From Elusimicrobiota bacterium (GTDB lineage: Bacteria > Elusimicrobiota > Elusimicrobia > F11): DNA of 64,000 nt. The stretch lies in assembly GCA_022072025.1 (NCBI GenBank), contig JAJVIP010000011.1, forward strand, positions 17,200-81,199, read 5' to 3'. The translations under genes were made by a program, and so were the position numbers. Each line of letters opens with the position of its first letter. The first letter of the stretch is position 1. Below, one piece after another: positions 8,351 to 15,829 of the stretch. The notes beneath the pieces are model-generated. The model searched no databases, was not told where the DNA came from, and was given only the letters and a program-made list of their open reading frames with translations.

Positions 8351-9847
8351 ATGACAGTTCACCTTTTTCTCACTCTTTTCTTTCTTGGGATGAACACCTT
8401 CTTTGTATTGGCTGAATTCGCGTTGGTCAAAGCCCAACGGTCCCGTTTAGAGGTTCTCAAAAATGAAGGCCGGCTTCGAGCCGGGCTCGTTCTGGGAATG
8501 TTGGACAATTTGGACAATTACCTCTCCGCCATCCAAATTGGCGTGACCATGTCGACCTTGGCGCTGGGATGGGCCGGGGAACCGGTGATGTCGAGCCTAT
8601 TCCGGGAATGGTTCGCTTGGCCTTCTCTGTTGGCTCCCTATTCGGCGCGCATCAACACGGTTCTGGCGTTCTGCCTGATTATTTATGTTCAGATTGTTTT
8701 TGCGGAGTTGGTGCCCCGCAGTATCGCCATACAAAAAGCGGAGTCCATCGCTCTTTGGATGTCGATCCCTCTGGCCGCTTTCTACAAAGCCTTGCGATTC
8801 CCCATCATGCTGATGGCGAGAAGCTCCAAATTTGTTTCTCGCTTGATTGGCCTCAAGCCCGTGGGTGAACATCAGGAAATTTTTACTGAAGATGAAGTGC
8901 GCGTTCTGCTGGGCGCCTCTCAGGAAAAAGGCCTCATTCCACTGGACCGACTGCTGCTCATTGAAAACCTCTTTGATTTTGAAGATTTAAAAGTGAGGGA
9001 TGCCATGGTGCCCCGCGACAAAGTGGTGTTTCTTTCCACCGAAAGATCTTGGGACGAAAACAGAAGAACGCTTCAAAATCACCATTTCTCTCGTTATCCC
9101 GTGGGGAACCCCGACATCGATCATCCAATCGGATTTATTCATGTCAAAGATTTGGCTCTTCTAGGGGCCGGCATTCCCGATCTGGCCCGCTTGGCCAGGC
9201 CGCTGCCGCCCGTCGACGACGGAGCGGCCCTCCAACCCCTATTAAAAACCATGACAAGCCAAGGAAAACACATGATGTTGGTCACCCGTTCGGGGAAACC
9301 TGCGGGCATCATCACACTTGAAGATGTGATTGAAGAGTTGTTGGGTGAAATATTGGATGAATTTGACGCTCCGAATGCTTGGTCGTTTCACCGTCTGCTT
9401 ACACCCGAGGCGATCGATTTGGATCTCACCGCTCCCACCCCCATTGGGGCGGTGCGAAGTTTGGTTGAACGTCTTAAAAAAATTCACCCCACGTTGGATT
9501 TGAAAAACGTGGAAACCGCGGTGATGTCTCGAGAAACTCAACTTTCAACCGCCATCGGGCAAGGCGTGGCGGTTCCCCATGCCCGCGTGGCCGCATTGAA
9601 TCGTCCCCTCATCGCGGTGGGACGAAGCAAACAGCCCATCTCATTTACAACTCCGGACAAATTGCCGGTTAAATTGATCTTTCTCATCTTGACACCCATG
9701 TCCTCTCCCATCGATCAACTGCGCATCTTGGCCCGCATCGCCATGCTCATGCGCAACCCCACACTCCTTAAACAAATCATGAAAGCCAAAACCCCCGCTC
9801 AATTCCTGGACGTGATCGGAACCTCGGAGTCGATTGTCGTTGGATAA
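8351..9847 (+). CDS. DUF21-CBS membrane protein (CNNM/CorC-HlyC type) fused to a C-terminal PTS EIIA domain
   Basis: Residues 1-~185 are a DUF21 transmembrane domain (MNTFFVLAEFALVKAQRSRLEVL, NYLSAIQIGVTMSTLALGW, VFAELVPRSIAIQKAE). Two CBS domains follow at ~205-335 (VRDAMVPRDKVV ... SRYPVGN ... GIITLEDVIEELLGEI). In place of the usual CorC/HlyC C-terminal domain, residues ~345-498 are a fructose/nitrogen-type PTS EIIA domain: SRETQLSTAIGQGVAVPHAR (its His is the expected phosphorylation site) and LIFLILTPMSS ... HLRILARIA-like helices. DUF21-CBS proteins are thought to be Mg2+/Co2+ or Na+-coupled transporters, so the fusion suggests control by PTS phosphorylation. No EI or HPr gene is in the window. 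Confidence 0.88.
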   Translation: MTVHLFLTLFFLGMNTFFVLAEFALVKAQRSRLEVLKNEGRLRAGLVLGMLDNLDNYLSAIQIGVTMSTLALGWAGEPVMSSLFREWFAWPSLLAPYSARINTVLAFCLIIYVQIVFAELVPRSIAIQKAESIALWMSIPLAAFYKALRFPIMLMARSSKFVSRLIGLKPVGEHQEIFTEDEVRVLLGASQEKGLIPLDRLLLIENLFDFEDLKVRDAMVPRDKVVFLSTERSWDENRRTLQNHHFSRYPVGNPDIDHPIGFIHVKDLALLGAGIPDLARLARPLPPVDDGAALQPLLKTMTSQGKHMMLVTRSGKPAGIITLEDVIEELLGEILDEFDAPNAWSFHRLLTPEAIDLDLTAPTPIGAVRSLVERLKKIHPTLDLKNVETAVMSRETQLSTAIGQGVAVPHARVAALNRPLIAVGRSKQPISFTTPDKLPVKLIFLILTPMSSPIDQLRILARIAMLMRNPTLLKQIMKAKTPAQFLDVIGTSESIVVG

Positions 9848-9932
9848 CCCCATTACAGTTTAATTAACCCGAATTTTGCAGAGGGCCCGATGTTTTCGTC
9901 AAAAACACAGTTCTATTGCAGAATCTGGATTT

Positions 9933-9990
9933 AGATACCGGGAATCCCGGTGTCTTGACTTTATACCGGGATTCCCGGTATATTTCGATC
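9933..9990 (+). promoter_or_regulatory. Promoter with two palindromic operators, probably giving a leaderless mRNA
   Basis: Palindrome 1 is ACCGGGAATCCCGGT (9937-9951) and palindrome 2 is the perfect 19-mer ATACCGGGATTCCCGGTAT (9963-9981); their centres are 28 bp apart. TTGACT (9955-9960) and TATATT (9979-9984), 18 bp apart, form a good sigma70-type promoter with palindrome 2 filling the spacer. The ATG follows the -10 box by only 6 bases and no SD is present, so transcription should start at or next to the start codon. The layout suggests tight repression by an unidentified dimeric regulator. Confidence 0.7.
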
Positions 9991-10950
9991 ATGAAAATTC
10001 ATTTGCCCAATAGTGCGTTCTTGGGAAATATCGATCCATTTTTGCGCGGCTTCGATCCGTCCTCCCCTGAAATATTGGAGATGACGGCCAACGATAAGTG
10101 GATCTCTGTTCATCCCTTCGTTCTCTCAATGATTGCGGCGCTGGGCCTCACCATCAAACCCGAGAATTTCCATTGCGGGAAACTGTTGGCGCCATCGAAA
10201 CATTATTTGGTCAGAATGGGCCTCTTCAAAATTCTGAATGTCTCTTCCGACATCAGCGTGATAGAGCATGAGCCGGCGGGACGGTTTATTCCGCTCTCTC
10301 AAATAAAAACGTCGGAGGAATTAACCAAATTCATCACCGAGATGATTCCACTTCTCCATGTGGAAGCTGAACAAGCCAAAACCATCGGGTATATCGTCAG
10401 CGAGTTGGTGAGGAATGTCATTGAACATTCGGAGTCTCCACACGGAGCCCTCCTCTGCGCCCAATATTATCTGAAGAGCAATGTGATTCGGATTGGAATC
10501 GCCGATACGGGGATTGGGATTAAAGCGTCCATCAACCAGTCGCATAACGCCAAGTCGGATCTGGAAGGAATCCGTTTGGCATTGATGCCAGGCATTACCG
10601 GAAAAACTCGCACCGAAGGCGGGACTGAACAAAATGCGGGGGCCGGTCTTTTCTTCATCAAATCCATCGCCAGCGTCAACCGGGATTACTTTGTCATTTA
10701 TAGCGGAAGCGGTTTCTACAAATTATTAAAGAGAAAAGATCGACGGATGAACCTCTATGCGGATCCCCTTAAGGACCGGCATTCCGTGGACGAAAACATG
10801 CCTTATTGGCATGGAACGGTTGTGGGCGTGGACATCACGTTGGATCAGACGGAAGAGTTTTCCCTCCTCCTGGAAGCCATTCGGAAAACATATAGCACCG
10901 CGATCCGGGAGCGGAAAGAAGCAAGGTTTCGCAAACCAAAATTCATATGA
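9991..10950 (+). CDS. HATPase_c (GHKL) ATP-binding protein, anti-sigma/histidine-kinase-like
   Basis: The 319-residue protein carries a GHKL ATPase domain: N box ELVRNVIEHS (138-147), G1 DTGIGI (172-177) and G2 GAGLFFIKS (217-225). The first ~110 residues form a separate N-terminal domain I do not recognise. There is no DHp phospho-acceptor helix and no membrane segment, so it is more like a stand-alone ATPase (anti-sigma kinase or MutL/Hsp90-like switch) than a sensor kinase. The ATG at 9991 is chosen over an upstream in-frame TTG because the promoter lies in between. It overlaps the next gene by 4 bp, so the two are surely co-translated. Confidence 0.8.
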   Translation: MKIHLPNSAFLGNIDPFLRGFDPSSPEILEMTANDKWISVHPFVLSMIAALGLTIKPENFHCGKLLAPSKHYLVRMGLFKILNVSSDISVIEHEPAGRFIPLSQIKTSEELTKFITEMIPLLHVEAEQAKTIGYIVSELVRNVIEHSESPHGALLCAQYYLKSNVIRIGIADTGIGIKASINQSHNAKSDLEGIRLALMPGITGKTRTEGGTEQNAGAGLFFIKSIASVNRDYFVIYSGSGFYKLLKRKDRRMNLYADPLKDRHSVDENMPYWHGTVVGVDITLDQTEEFSLLLEAIRKTYSTAIRERKEARFRKPKFI

Positions 10951-11261
10951 ACATTTCCATCTTCGATAAAGCAGGCGCATTCGCTGAAAACAAAGATGTG
11001 GCCAGACACATTCGTTTGAATGAAATCATCCCCGCCCTCGAGAAAAATGAAAATGTCGTTCTTGATTTTGAGAACGTGGACGCCGCCACTCAGTCTTTCA
11101 TCCACGCTCTCATTAGCGATGTGTTGAGAAAACACGGATTCGAAGCGCTGGATCGAATCGCTTTTAAGTCCTGCAACAACACCGTCAAACAAATGATCAA
11201 TATCGTTGTTGAGTATATGCAGATCGGGCTGGGAATCGACCCCTCCCATGGTGGCGATTAA
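10947..11261 (+). CDS. STAS-like alpha/beta protein (DUF4325-type)
   Basis: 104 residues; the start overlaps the previous stop (ATGA). Key segments are NVVLDFENVDAATQSFIHALISDV, a strand-turn-helix like the STAS core, and RIAFKSCNNTVKQMINIVVEYM. DUF4325 proteins are commonly found beside or fused to HATPase domains, by analogy with the SpoIIAA/SpoIIAB antagonist/anti-sigma pair. A switch pair with the upstream ATPase is therefore likely by inference. What it controls is not visible here, since no sigma-factor gene is adjacent. Confidence 0.7.
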   Translation: MNISIFDKAGAFAENKDVARHIRLNEIIPALEKNENVVLDFENVDAATQSFIHALISDVLRKHGFEALDRIAFKSCNNTVKQMINIVVEYMQIGLGIDPSHGGD

Positions 11262-11284
11262 AGGTTTGTTGGGAGAGACGACCG

Positions 11285-11423
11285 TCTCTTAGAGCCTGTA
11301 TAAAAACCCCGAGGAACCGTCGCCCCGGCACGCTGTTTGGCCGGGGTCCAGGTTCTACCGTCAGGAACACCTGGGTCCCGGCCAGAGGCATGCCGGGACG
11401 ACGGGTTTGTATACCCTCTCTTA
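11285..11423. repeat. Short-family MITE-like element, copy S2, with 7 bp target duplication
   Basis: TCTCTTA flanks the element at 11285-11291 and 11417-11423; the right copy contains the manA stop codon (TTA on this strand). The terminal arms are imperfect inverted repeats (left GTATAAAAACCC; right complement GTATACAAACCC). The core 11318-11403 has the standard nested arms CGTCGCCCCGGC / GCCGGGACGACG and GGCCGGGGTCCAGG / ACCTGGGTCCCGGCC. Just left of it, 11274-11289 is another palindrome, AGAGACG-AC-CGTCTCT. Confidence 0.85.
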
Positions 11424-12545
11424 AATCGGGATGTAACTTCGAATGACGGTGGCCGGAGCTGAAAGACAAGTCAACTTGATTTTTTCTAGACACGCCGGAA
11501 CCAACAGGGACTGTCCCTGCGTTGCCTGAAAACCCACATCCACTTTTCCTTGAACCACTGTTAATACCTGAAATCGCCCAATTGTACTGAGCCCACAATG
11601 GCTGCCCTTCTTTTTGAAGGTCAGTCGATGAGTGGCAAACTTTTTATGGGCCTCTTGAATCAGGATTTCCTCAAGAATTCCTTCGCGATCGTTGATCTGA
11701 ACGGGTTGAGGCGCCAGTCGGTAATATTCGGGTGGATGGCTTTTATAGTTGATCACGGGGCGCGCCGCGTCCAAGTGAAGGGCCCGAAACTCCAATTTCC
11801 CCACTTTTTGTTTCTCAGCGTCCGGGCGGTTCCAATCCCAAACACGATAGGTCACATCACTCGACTGTTGGATTTCATAGATCCTAACGCCGCGCCCCAA
11901 CGCGTGAATGGTCCCCGGAGTCACCTCATAGACCTCTCCGGGTTGGACTGAAATCTTGTTTAAAAATGGAAGGATCACCCGTTCGGCTTTGGCGCGAAGC
12001 TCAAGGTTTGTGCTGGGTCCCCATGATTGGACTTGGGTCAAACTCTCAAAGAAGGCGGATTCAAAACTCGCGCGATCGGGATAGGACGCGACCGTCCCTG
12101 AATCAAACCCCAAATAGATATAGCCTTCTCCTTCTTGAGACGAGGTCTCTAGAATCAACCAGGCTTCTGACTTCCCTCCCCCCTCCTGGCCACTCAACAC
12201 CTGATCATCTGAAGGATGGACTTGGAGAGACAGGTCCTCCCTCGCGTCAATCAGCTTGACGAGGATACTGGTTTTGGTCGGGTCCTCCGCGCCATGCTTC
12301 CCCAAAATTTCCGCGGAATAATCCTTTAGCAATTCCAAAAGCGGGGCCCGTTTTCCATTCGGCAACAACACATGAGACGGTCTTTCAGGACGCAGACTGA
12401 ACTCCCAAGATTCTCCCACGGGCTGAGACAGGGAGGGTTGTCCTTTAAAAGAGGAGATCCAATTTCCCCCCCACATTTGATGGGTGAAGTTTCCCGATTC
12501 AATCCGGAGAGGGCTCGTCCATTGTTTTGGTTCAATCGAAGCCAT
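11421..12545 (-). CDS. manA: Mannose-6-phosphate isomerase, class I
   Basis: A 374-residue cupin-fold enzyme converting fructose-6-phosphate and mannose-6-phosphate. Zinc-site signatures are LQVHPSDDQ (His110), GKSEAWLI (Glu ~126) and TPGTIHALGRGVRIYEIQQS, followed by DVTYRVWDWNR. Length is normal for the family. It would feed GDP-mannose and related sugars to the glycan loci further on. Its 3' end carries a MITE-like element directly at the stop codon, and its 5' end is 27 bp from the divergent nucleotidyltransferase gene, so the two share a tiny promoter region. Confidence 0.92.
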   Translation of the reverse strand: MASIEPKQWTSPLRIESGNFTHQMWGGNWISSFKGQPSLSQPVGESWEFSLRPERPSHVLLPNGKRAPLLELLKDYSAEILGKHGAEDPTKTSILVKLIDAREDLSLQVHPSDDQVLSGQEGGGKSEAWLILETSSQEGEGYIYLGFDSGTVASYPDRASFESAFFESLTQVQSWGPSTNLELRAKAERVILPFLNKISVQPGEVYEVTPGTIHALGRGVRIYEIQQSSDVTYRVWDWNRPDAEKQKVGKLEFRALHLDAARPVINYKSHPPEYYRLAPQPVQINDREGILEEILIQEAHKKFATHRLTFKKKGSHCGLSTIGRFQVLTVVQGKVDVGFQATQGQSLLVPACLEKIKLTCLSAPATVIRSYIPI

Positions 12546-12572
12546 AAGGGATTATTCTACAATCACAGCCCT

Positions 12573-12896
12573 ATGAAACAACCGATCCCTGCAAGAATCA
12601 TCGATCAATGGAAGGAATATGTAAAAAGCCACTCTGAAATTGATTCCATTACCTTGTTTGGATCTCGTGCGCGTGGAGACCAAGACCTCAGGTCGGACAT
12701 TGATATTGCCGTTTCTGCTCCGAAAGCCACCCAAAAACAATGGTTGGACGCTTTTTTCTTTTTTAAAGATGATGCGGACACCTTGCTCCCTATTGATGTT
12801 GTTAGATTGGAGGAAGCTTCCAAGAATTTAAAAACAAAAATTAAAAAAGAGGGCCGTCTTTTGTATGCAAAACCACAAACTAAATCAAAATATTGA
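12573..12896 (+). CDS. Minimal nucleotidyltransferase (MNT), likely antitoxin of a broken HEPN/MNT pair
   Basis: 107 residues with the Pol-beta-type motif LFGSRARGDQDLRSDIDIAV: GS at 30-31 and DID at 42-44. In HEPN/MNT toxin-antitoxin systems the MNT protein modifies the HEPN RNase partner (AMPylation is the known mechanism). The next reading frame begins 32 bp before this gene ends, as usual in such pairs, but survives only as a short piece. The ATG at 12573 is taken as start; a longer open frame upstream overlaps manA and is not coding. Confidence 0.85.
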   Translation: MKQPIPARIIDQWKEYVKSHSEIDSITLFGSRARGDQDLRSDIDIAVSAPKATQKQWLDAFFFFKDDADTLLPIDVVRLEEASKNLKTKIKKEGRLLYAKPQTKSKY

Positions 12897-13014
12897 AAAT
12901 TTGGGAGCAGCCCTTGATCGATTAACCGGAATGATTCAGTTGGATCGGACCGATAGATACTTGTACAAGACGGTCGCCCCGTCATGCTTCTTGGGTGAGG
13001 CAAGGATTACCTGA
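12865..13014 (+). pseudogene. Truncated HEPN-type (HI0074-like) partner, interrupted by a repeat arm
   Basis: The frame reads MQNHKLNQNIENLGAALDRL, the typical start of a nucleotidyltransferase substrate-binding/HEPN protein (short helix with LxxAL pattern). At ~12923 the sequence changes to TAACCGGAATGATTCAGTTG, the same arm as in element S1 (complement of 3529-3551), and the frame stops at 13012-13014 after 49 codons. The toxin half is therefore absent. Assignment as HEPN rests on position and the ~20 N-terminal residues only. Confidence 0.55.
12923..13000 (+). repeat. Half copy (S3) of the short MITE-like family
   Basis: TAACCGGAATGATTCAGTTG, ATCG, ACC, TGTACAAGACG and GTCGCCCCG match the reverse complement of the right half of S1 (3490-3551) with few changes. 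The opposite arm is missing. It marks the breakpoint in the HEPN-like gene. Confidence 0.7.
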
Positions 13015-13090
13015 TTGCTTTGCAAATTAACATGAAATTGAGATTTCATACTAATACAGGCGTAAAACGAAAAGTGACATTGAACAACCC

Positions 13091-13179
13091 CGTCGCCCCG
13101 GCATGCTTTTGGCCGGGGCCCAGGTTTTCATCTGAGAAAAAACCTGGATCCCGGCCAAGAAGATTGCCGGGAAGACGAC
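13091..13179. repeat. Short MITE-like family, copy S4
   Basis: The core hairpin is complete: CGTCGCCCCGGCATGC / GATTGCCGGGAAGACGAC outside and GGCCGGGGCCCAGGTTTT / AAAACCTGGATCCCGGCC inside. I could not identify clear outer terminal repeats or a target duplication. The stretch 13015-13275 otherwise holds no gene. Confidence 0.8.
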
Positions 13180-13275
13180 TTTGTAACTTTATTTTCTTCG
13201 TTGATATTAAAGAAGTATTACAAAAGGCATTTCAACGGGAGAATTCTTTTCATCTCCTTAAAGAGCGGGTCAAGC

Positions 13276-13881
13276 GTGCGGGTTAAACCATGGTTCTTGA
13301 TTTTTTTTGCGCTTGGCTTGACCGGATGTGGGAAAAGATTTTCCGCCTCAGTTGATGAAGCCGAAACCGCTTTTTCAAAACATGTGTATGTGGATGCCAT
13401 CGATGCGATCAACAATGGCTTATTGAAATGGAAAGAATCCGACGGCACGGATCTCAAGGGCCGGGCCTATGAGATTTTGGGTAAGTCTTACCACCGGCTC
13501 CGCAATACCGACAAGGCCATTGAGGCCTATGAACAAGCGGTCGCTTTGTCCACACGCACCGTGGATTCAGCCATGGCCTTGGGCAACCTGTATTTGGCCA
13601 AAAACCAACCTGAACTTGCTCTGAAAAGTTATTCAGCGGCCCTTCAAATGAAACCAAAGGACCCCTTGGTTTATTTGGGGCTGGGCAATGCCTATTTCGC
13701 CGCCAAGAAAATCCCGGAAGCCGTCGCCCAATTCGAAAAAGTCCTCGACGTCTCTCCCGGCGCCCGCGAAGCCCTGGAACAACTGGCCGTCCTCAAGTCC
13801 AAACCCCAAAAAACAACCACCGTTTACATCAACAAAAAACCGCCCCTCAAACTCAAAACCCACCGCAAATCTAAACGGTAA
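13276..13881 (+). CDS. TPR-repeat lipoprotein
   Basis: Starting at GTG 13276 (GAGCGGGT upstream) gives MRVKPWFLIFFALGLTGCGK, a clean lipoprotein signal peptide with lipobox LTGC. The open frame continues upstream but without signal-peptide logic. Three TPR units follow (GRAYEILGKSYHRLRNTDKA, SAMALGNLYLAKNQPELALK, VYLGLGNAYFAAKKIPEAVA), and the tail is very basic (KPPLKLKTHRKSKR). It is probably a periplasm-facing scaffold. The lack of any clear partner gene makes a specific role unknown. Confidence 0.78.
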   Translation: MRVKPWFLIFFALGLTGCGKRFSASVDEAETAFSKHVYVDAIDAINNGLLKWKESDGTDLKGRAYEILGKSYHRLRNTDKAIEAYEQAVALSTRTVDSAMALGNLYLAKNQPELALKSYSAALQMKPKDPLVYLGLGNAYFAAKKIPEAVAQFEKVLDVSPGAREALEQLAVLKSKPQKTTTVYINKKPPLKLKTHRKSKR

Positions 13882-13905
13882 TCGGCGGGCCCCCCAGATT
13901 TTTTC

Positions 13906-13955
13906 TGCAAGGGCCCCACCCGACGGGGCCACTTTTCCGAGGCTTCGGCCGCAGT
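13906..13955 (-). repeat. Covarying hairpin element, copy B
   Basis: Read on the minus strand: ACTGCGGCCGAAGCC, TCGGAAAAGT, hairpin GGCCCC-GTCGGGT-GGGGCC, CTTGC. It matches copy A across ~49 bp, with the stem pair changed T-A to C-G. It lies 24 bp beyond the TPR lipoprotein stop, in noncoding DNA. Confidence 0.8.
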
Positions 13956-14054
13956 CACCGCTGGGTTTTTGCGATAATTTGAGTTAAAATATACTTTATG
14001 TATTTAATAATAAATATATAATGGCATATTTAAAATAGGAAATTGGAGTCACCT

Positions 14055-14651
14055 ATGTTTCATAACGAATCTGAAGTAAATAAAGCGCTTTCTGCCCTTG
14101 GTGATCAATTCGCGGATAAAAACCAGGTACATATCGATCTGGTGGTATGTGGCGGCTCTGCCCTTAACGCCCTGGGACTGGTTTCGCGAACCACGAAAGA
14201 TGTGGATGTGCTCGCGCTGGTTAAACACCTGTCTATCGAAAAATTGGTTCTTCAAAGTGCCCACCCTTTGCCGGATCCGCTGTTAAAAGCAGCAGAAAAA
14301 GTTGAACGAGACTTTGGATTGCCCAAAGGATGGATTAATTCAGGTCCATCTTCCATGTTGAAATTTGGATTACCCCTGGGTCTTTTGGAAAGATGTGAAA
14401 CACGTCAGTATGGACCCGCCTTAACCATTCGTTTCTTAAGTCGTTACGATCAAATCCATTTCAAGCTTTATGCAGCTGTTGACCAAGGTGGAAAACATTA
14501 TGAGGATCTGTTGGCATTAAAACCGCTTGCACATGAAATTGAAGCTGCTGCCAGGTGGACAATAACCCATGACCCATCTGAACCGTTTAAAACACAGTTA
14601 AAGTCGCTCATCAACCATATGGGGTTTATAAATGTCGCAAATGCAATTTAG
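14055..14651 (+). CDS. Nucleotidyltransferase-fold protein (AbiEii/DUF6036-like)
   Basis: 198 residues; TTGGAG stands 6-7 bases before the ATG. The Pol-beta NTase signature is VVCGGSALNALG (GGS 33-35) plus TKDVDVL (DVD 49-51), and YDQIHFKLYAAVDQGGKHYEDLLAL follows, matching the DUF6036/AbiEii group. These proteins are often toxins or modifiers in toxin-antitoxin and abortive-infection loci. It overlaps the following winged-helix gene by 20 bp, so the two form an operon. The upstream region (13965-14050) is very AT-rich, unlike its neighbours, and probably holds the promoter. Confidence 0.75.
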   Translation: MFHNESEVNKALSALGDQFADKNQVHIDLVVCGGSALNALGLVSRTTKDVDVLALVKHLSIEKLVLQSAHPLPDPLLKAAEKVERDFGLPKGWINSGPSSMLKFGLPLGLLERCETRQYGPALTIRFLSRYDQIHFKLYAAVDQGGKHYEDLLALKPLAHEIEAAARWTITHDPSEPFKTQLKSLINHMGFINVANAI

Positions 14652-15687
14652 AAATGAATTCCTTAATCTACTGCTGGAATTTATTTGGGAGCAGTGGTCA
14701 TCCCTTGGTGTTCCAGGTCATATAGGTAACAATAACGATAAGAAGTTTATTATTGACCCAGAGGCATTGCTAATATTTTCCCTGCCCATTGCTCGCTATG
14801 AACCACGCCTTTTTGAAGAAATTGAAAATTGGACCCTTAAGAATGGCAAGTGGCTTGATGCGTCTCGTTTAAGGAATTTTCTCTTGAAAGAAAACTTAGA
14901 GGGTATTCAATTAACCGGGGCGGTATTTCAATCTATCATCCGACAAGCCAAAACCCAAAAATGGGCCGGCCTAAGCGAATTGTGTTGGAGAAATTTTAAG
15001 CAACAATCTAAAACAGAAAAAATAGAGATTCTTTATAAAGAAAAAAATGGAGCGCCTTATCCACTATCAACATCTGAAAATGCCGACCCAAGTTTTGCGC
15101 GTTTTCAACTTAACCGGCCTTCTTTGAGGTCCAGAAATAAATCTGGAGAAGTTCCTTTTAATCCCAAGTCAAACATCCGCTTTTATTTTCGATCATTGTT
15201 TGGGGTTGGAAGCCGCTCAGAAATTCTGCTTTATCTTTTTACCCATAAAGAAGCCCACGCCCGTGAAATTGCAGAGTCCGTGGAATTGTTCTGGTTGGGT
15301 GTCCAAGAAACCCTTATTGATTTATCAAAATCTGGGCTTGTCCAAAAATTTCGGAAAAGTAAAAAGGTTAAATATCGGCTCTCACATAAACAGTGGCAAG
15401 GCTTTATTTACGGTCCAGCAGAGAATTTCACTGCAGGTCCCCTCTGGGTCAATTGGAAAGAAATTTTTTTATCCTTGATGAATATATGGAACGATGTGAA
15501 TGAAGTTGGCCCAATAGAAAAATCCAACTACTTGGTTAGTTCCATTGTTCACCACAACCTCGGTCTTATTCAAGAACAATTCTCCCAAGCGGGAATAGAG
15601 ACGACGCCTTTACCAGCTTTGAAAGAGCCCTATAATGACACCCAAGAAAAATCTCTCCAACTTTTAAACAGGCTGCTTTTATCTTGA
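14632..15687 (+). CDS. Winged-helix protein, probable antitoxin/regulator partner of the upstream nucleotidyltransferase
   Basis: 351 residues. Residues ~189-257 (GVGSRSEILLYLFTHKEA, AREIAESVELFWLGVQETL, LSKSGLVQKFRKSKKVKYRL) form a winged helix-turn-helix with a basic wing. The N-terminal ~150 residues are helical and unrecognised. In AbiE systems a wHTH antitoxin is paired with an NTase toxin; here the order is NTase first, wHTH second, and the wHTH sits mid-protein, so this may be a different system. Its stop codon TGA is the left edge of a near-perfect 33-base palindrome, and a strong terminator follows. Confidence 0.65.
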   Translation: MSQMQFRNEFLNLLLEFIWEQWSSLGVPGHIGNNNDKKFIIDPEALLIFSLPIARYEPRLFEEIENWTLKNGKWLDASRLRNFLLKENLEGIQLTGAVFQSIIRQAKTQKWAGLSELCWRNFKQQSKTEKIEILYKEKNGAPYPLSTSENADPSFARFQLNRPSLRSRNKSGEVPFNPKSNIRFYFRSLFGVGSRSEILLYLFTHKEAHAREIAESVELFWLGVQETLIDLSKSGLVQKFRKSKKVKYRLSHKQWQGFIYGPAENFTAGPLWVNWKEIFLSLMNIWNDVNEVGPIEKSNYLVSSIVHHNLGLIQEQFSQAGIETTPLPALKEPYNDTQEKSLQLLNRLLLS

Positions 15688-15717
15688 CCATTATAAAGTT
15701 CAACTTTATAGTGGTCA
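15685..15717. repeat. 33-base near-perfect palindrome over a stop codon
   Basis: TGACCATTATAAAGTT-C-AACTTTATAGTGGTCA: a 16 bp stem with one G-T wobble and a single-base centre. The first three bases are the stop codon of the winged-helix gene. No T-run follows, so it is more likely a DNA-protein site or cruciform than a terminator. Confidence 0.75.
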
Positions 15718-15747
15718 GACAACAAGGCTTAAGCCCGCGGCCCTGCC

Positions 15748-15792
15748 TTTACAGTCTGAAAGTACTACTTTCAAACTGTAAATTTTTGTTTT
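15748..15792 (+). terminator. Rho-independent terminator
   Basis: Stem TTTACAGTCTGAAAGT / ACTTTCAAACTGTAAA (15 of 16 pairs), 3-base loop, then TTTTTGTTTT. It closes the nucleotidyltransferase/winged-helix operon and separates it from the convergent ligase gene. Confidence 0.85.
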
Positions 15793-15829
15793 GCGTTTTG
15801 CCCGGCACCAAAAAATAGAATTCAAAAAA

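Noticed and set aside
9916..9990. TTG 9916 as the start of the HATPase gene
   Set aside because: It would place both palindromes and the promoter inside the coding sequence and lacks an SD; family-like sequence begins after ATG 9991.
15685..15717. Terminator at the winged-helix stop codon
   Set aside because: Single-base loop and no T-run; a proper terminator lies 30 bp further on.
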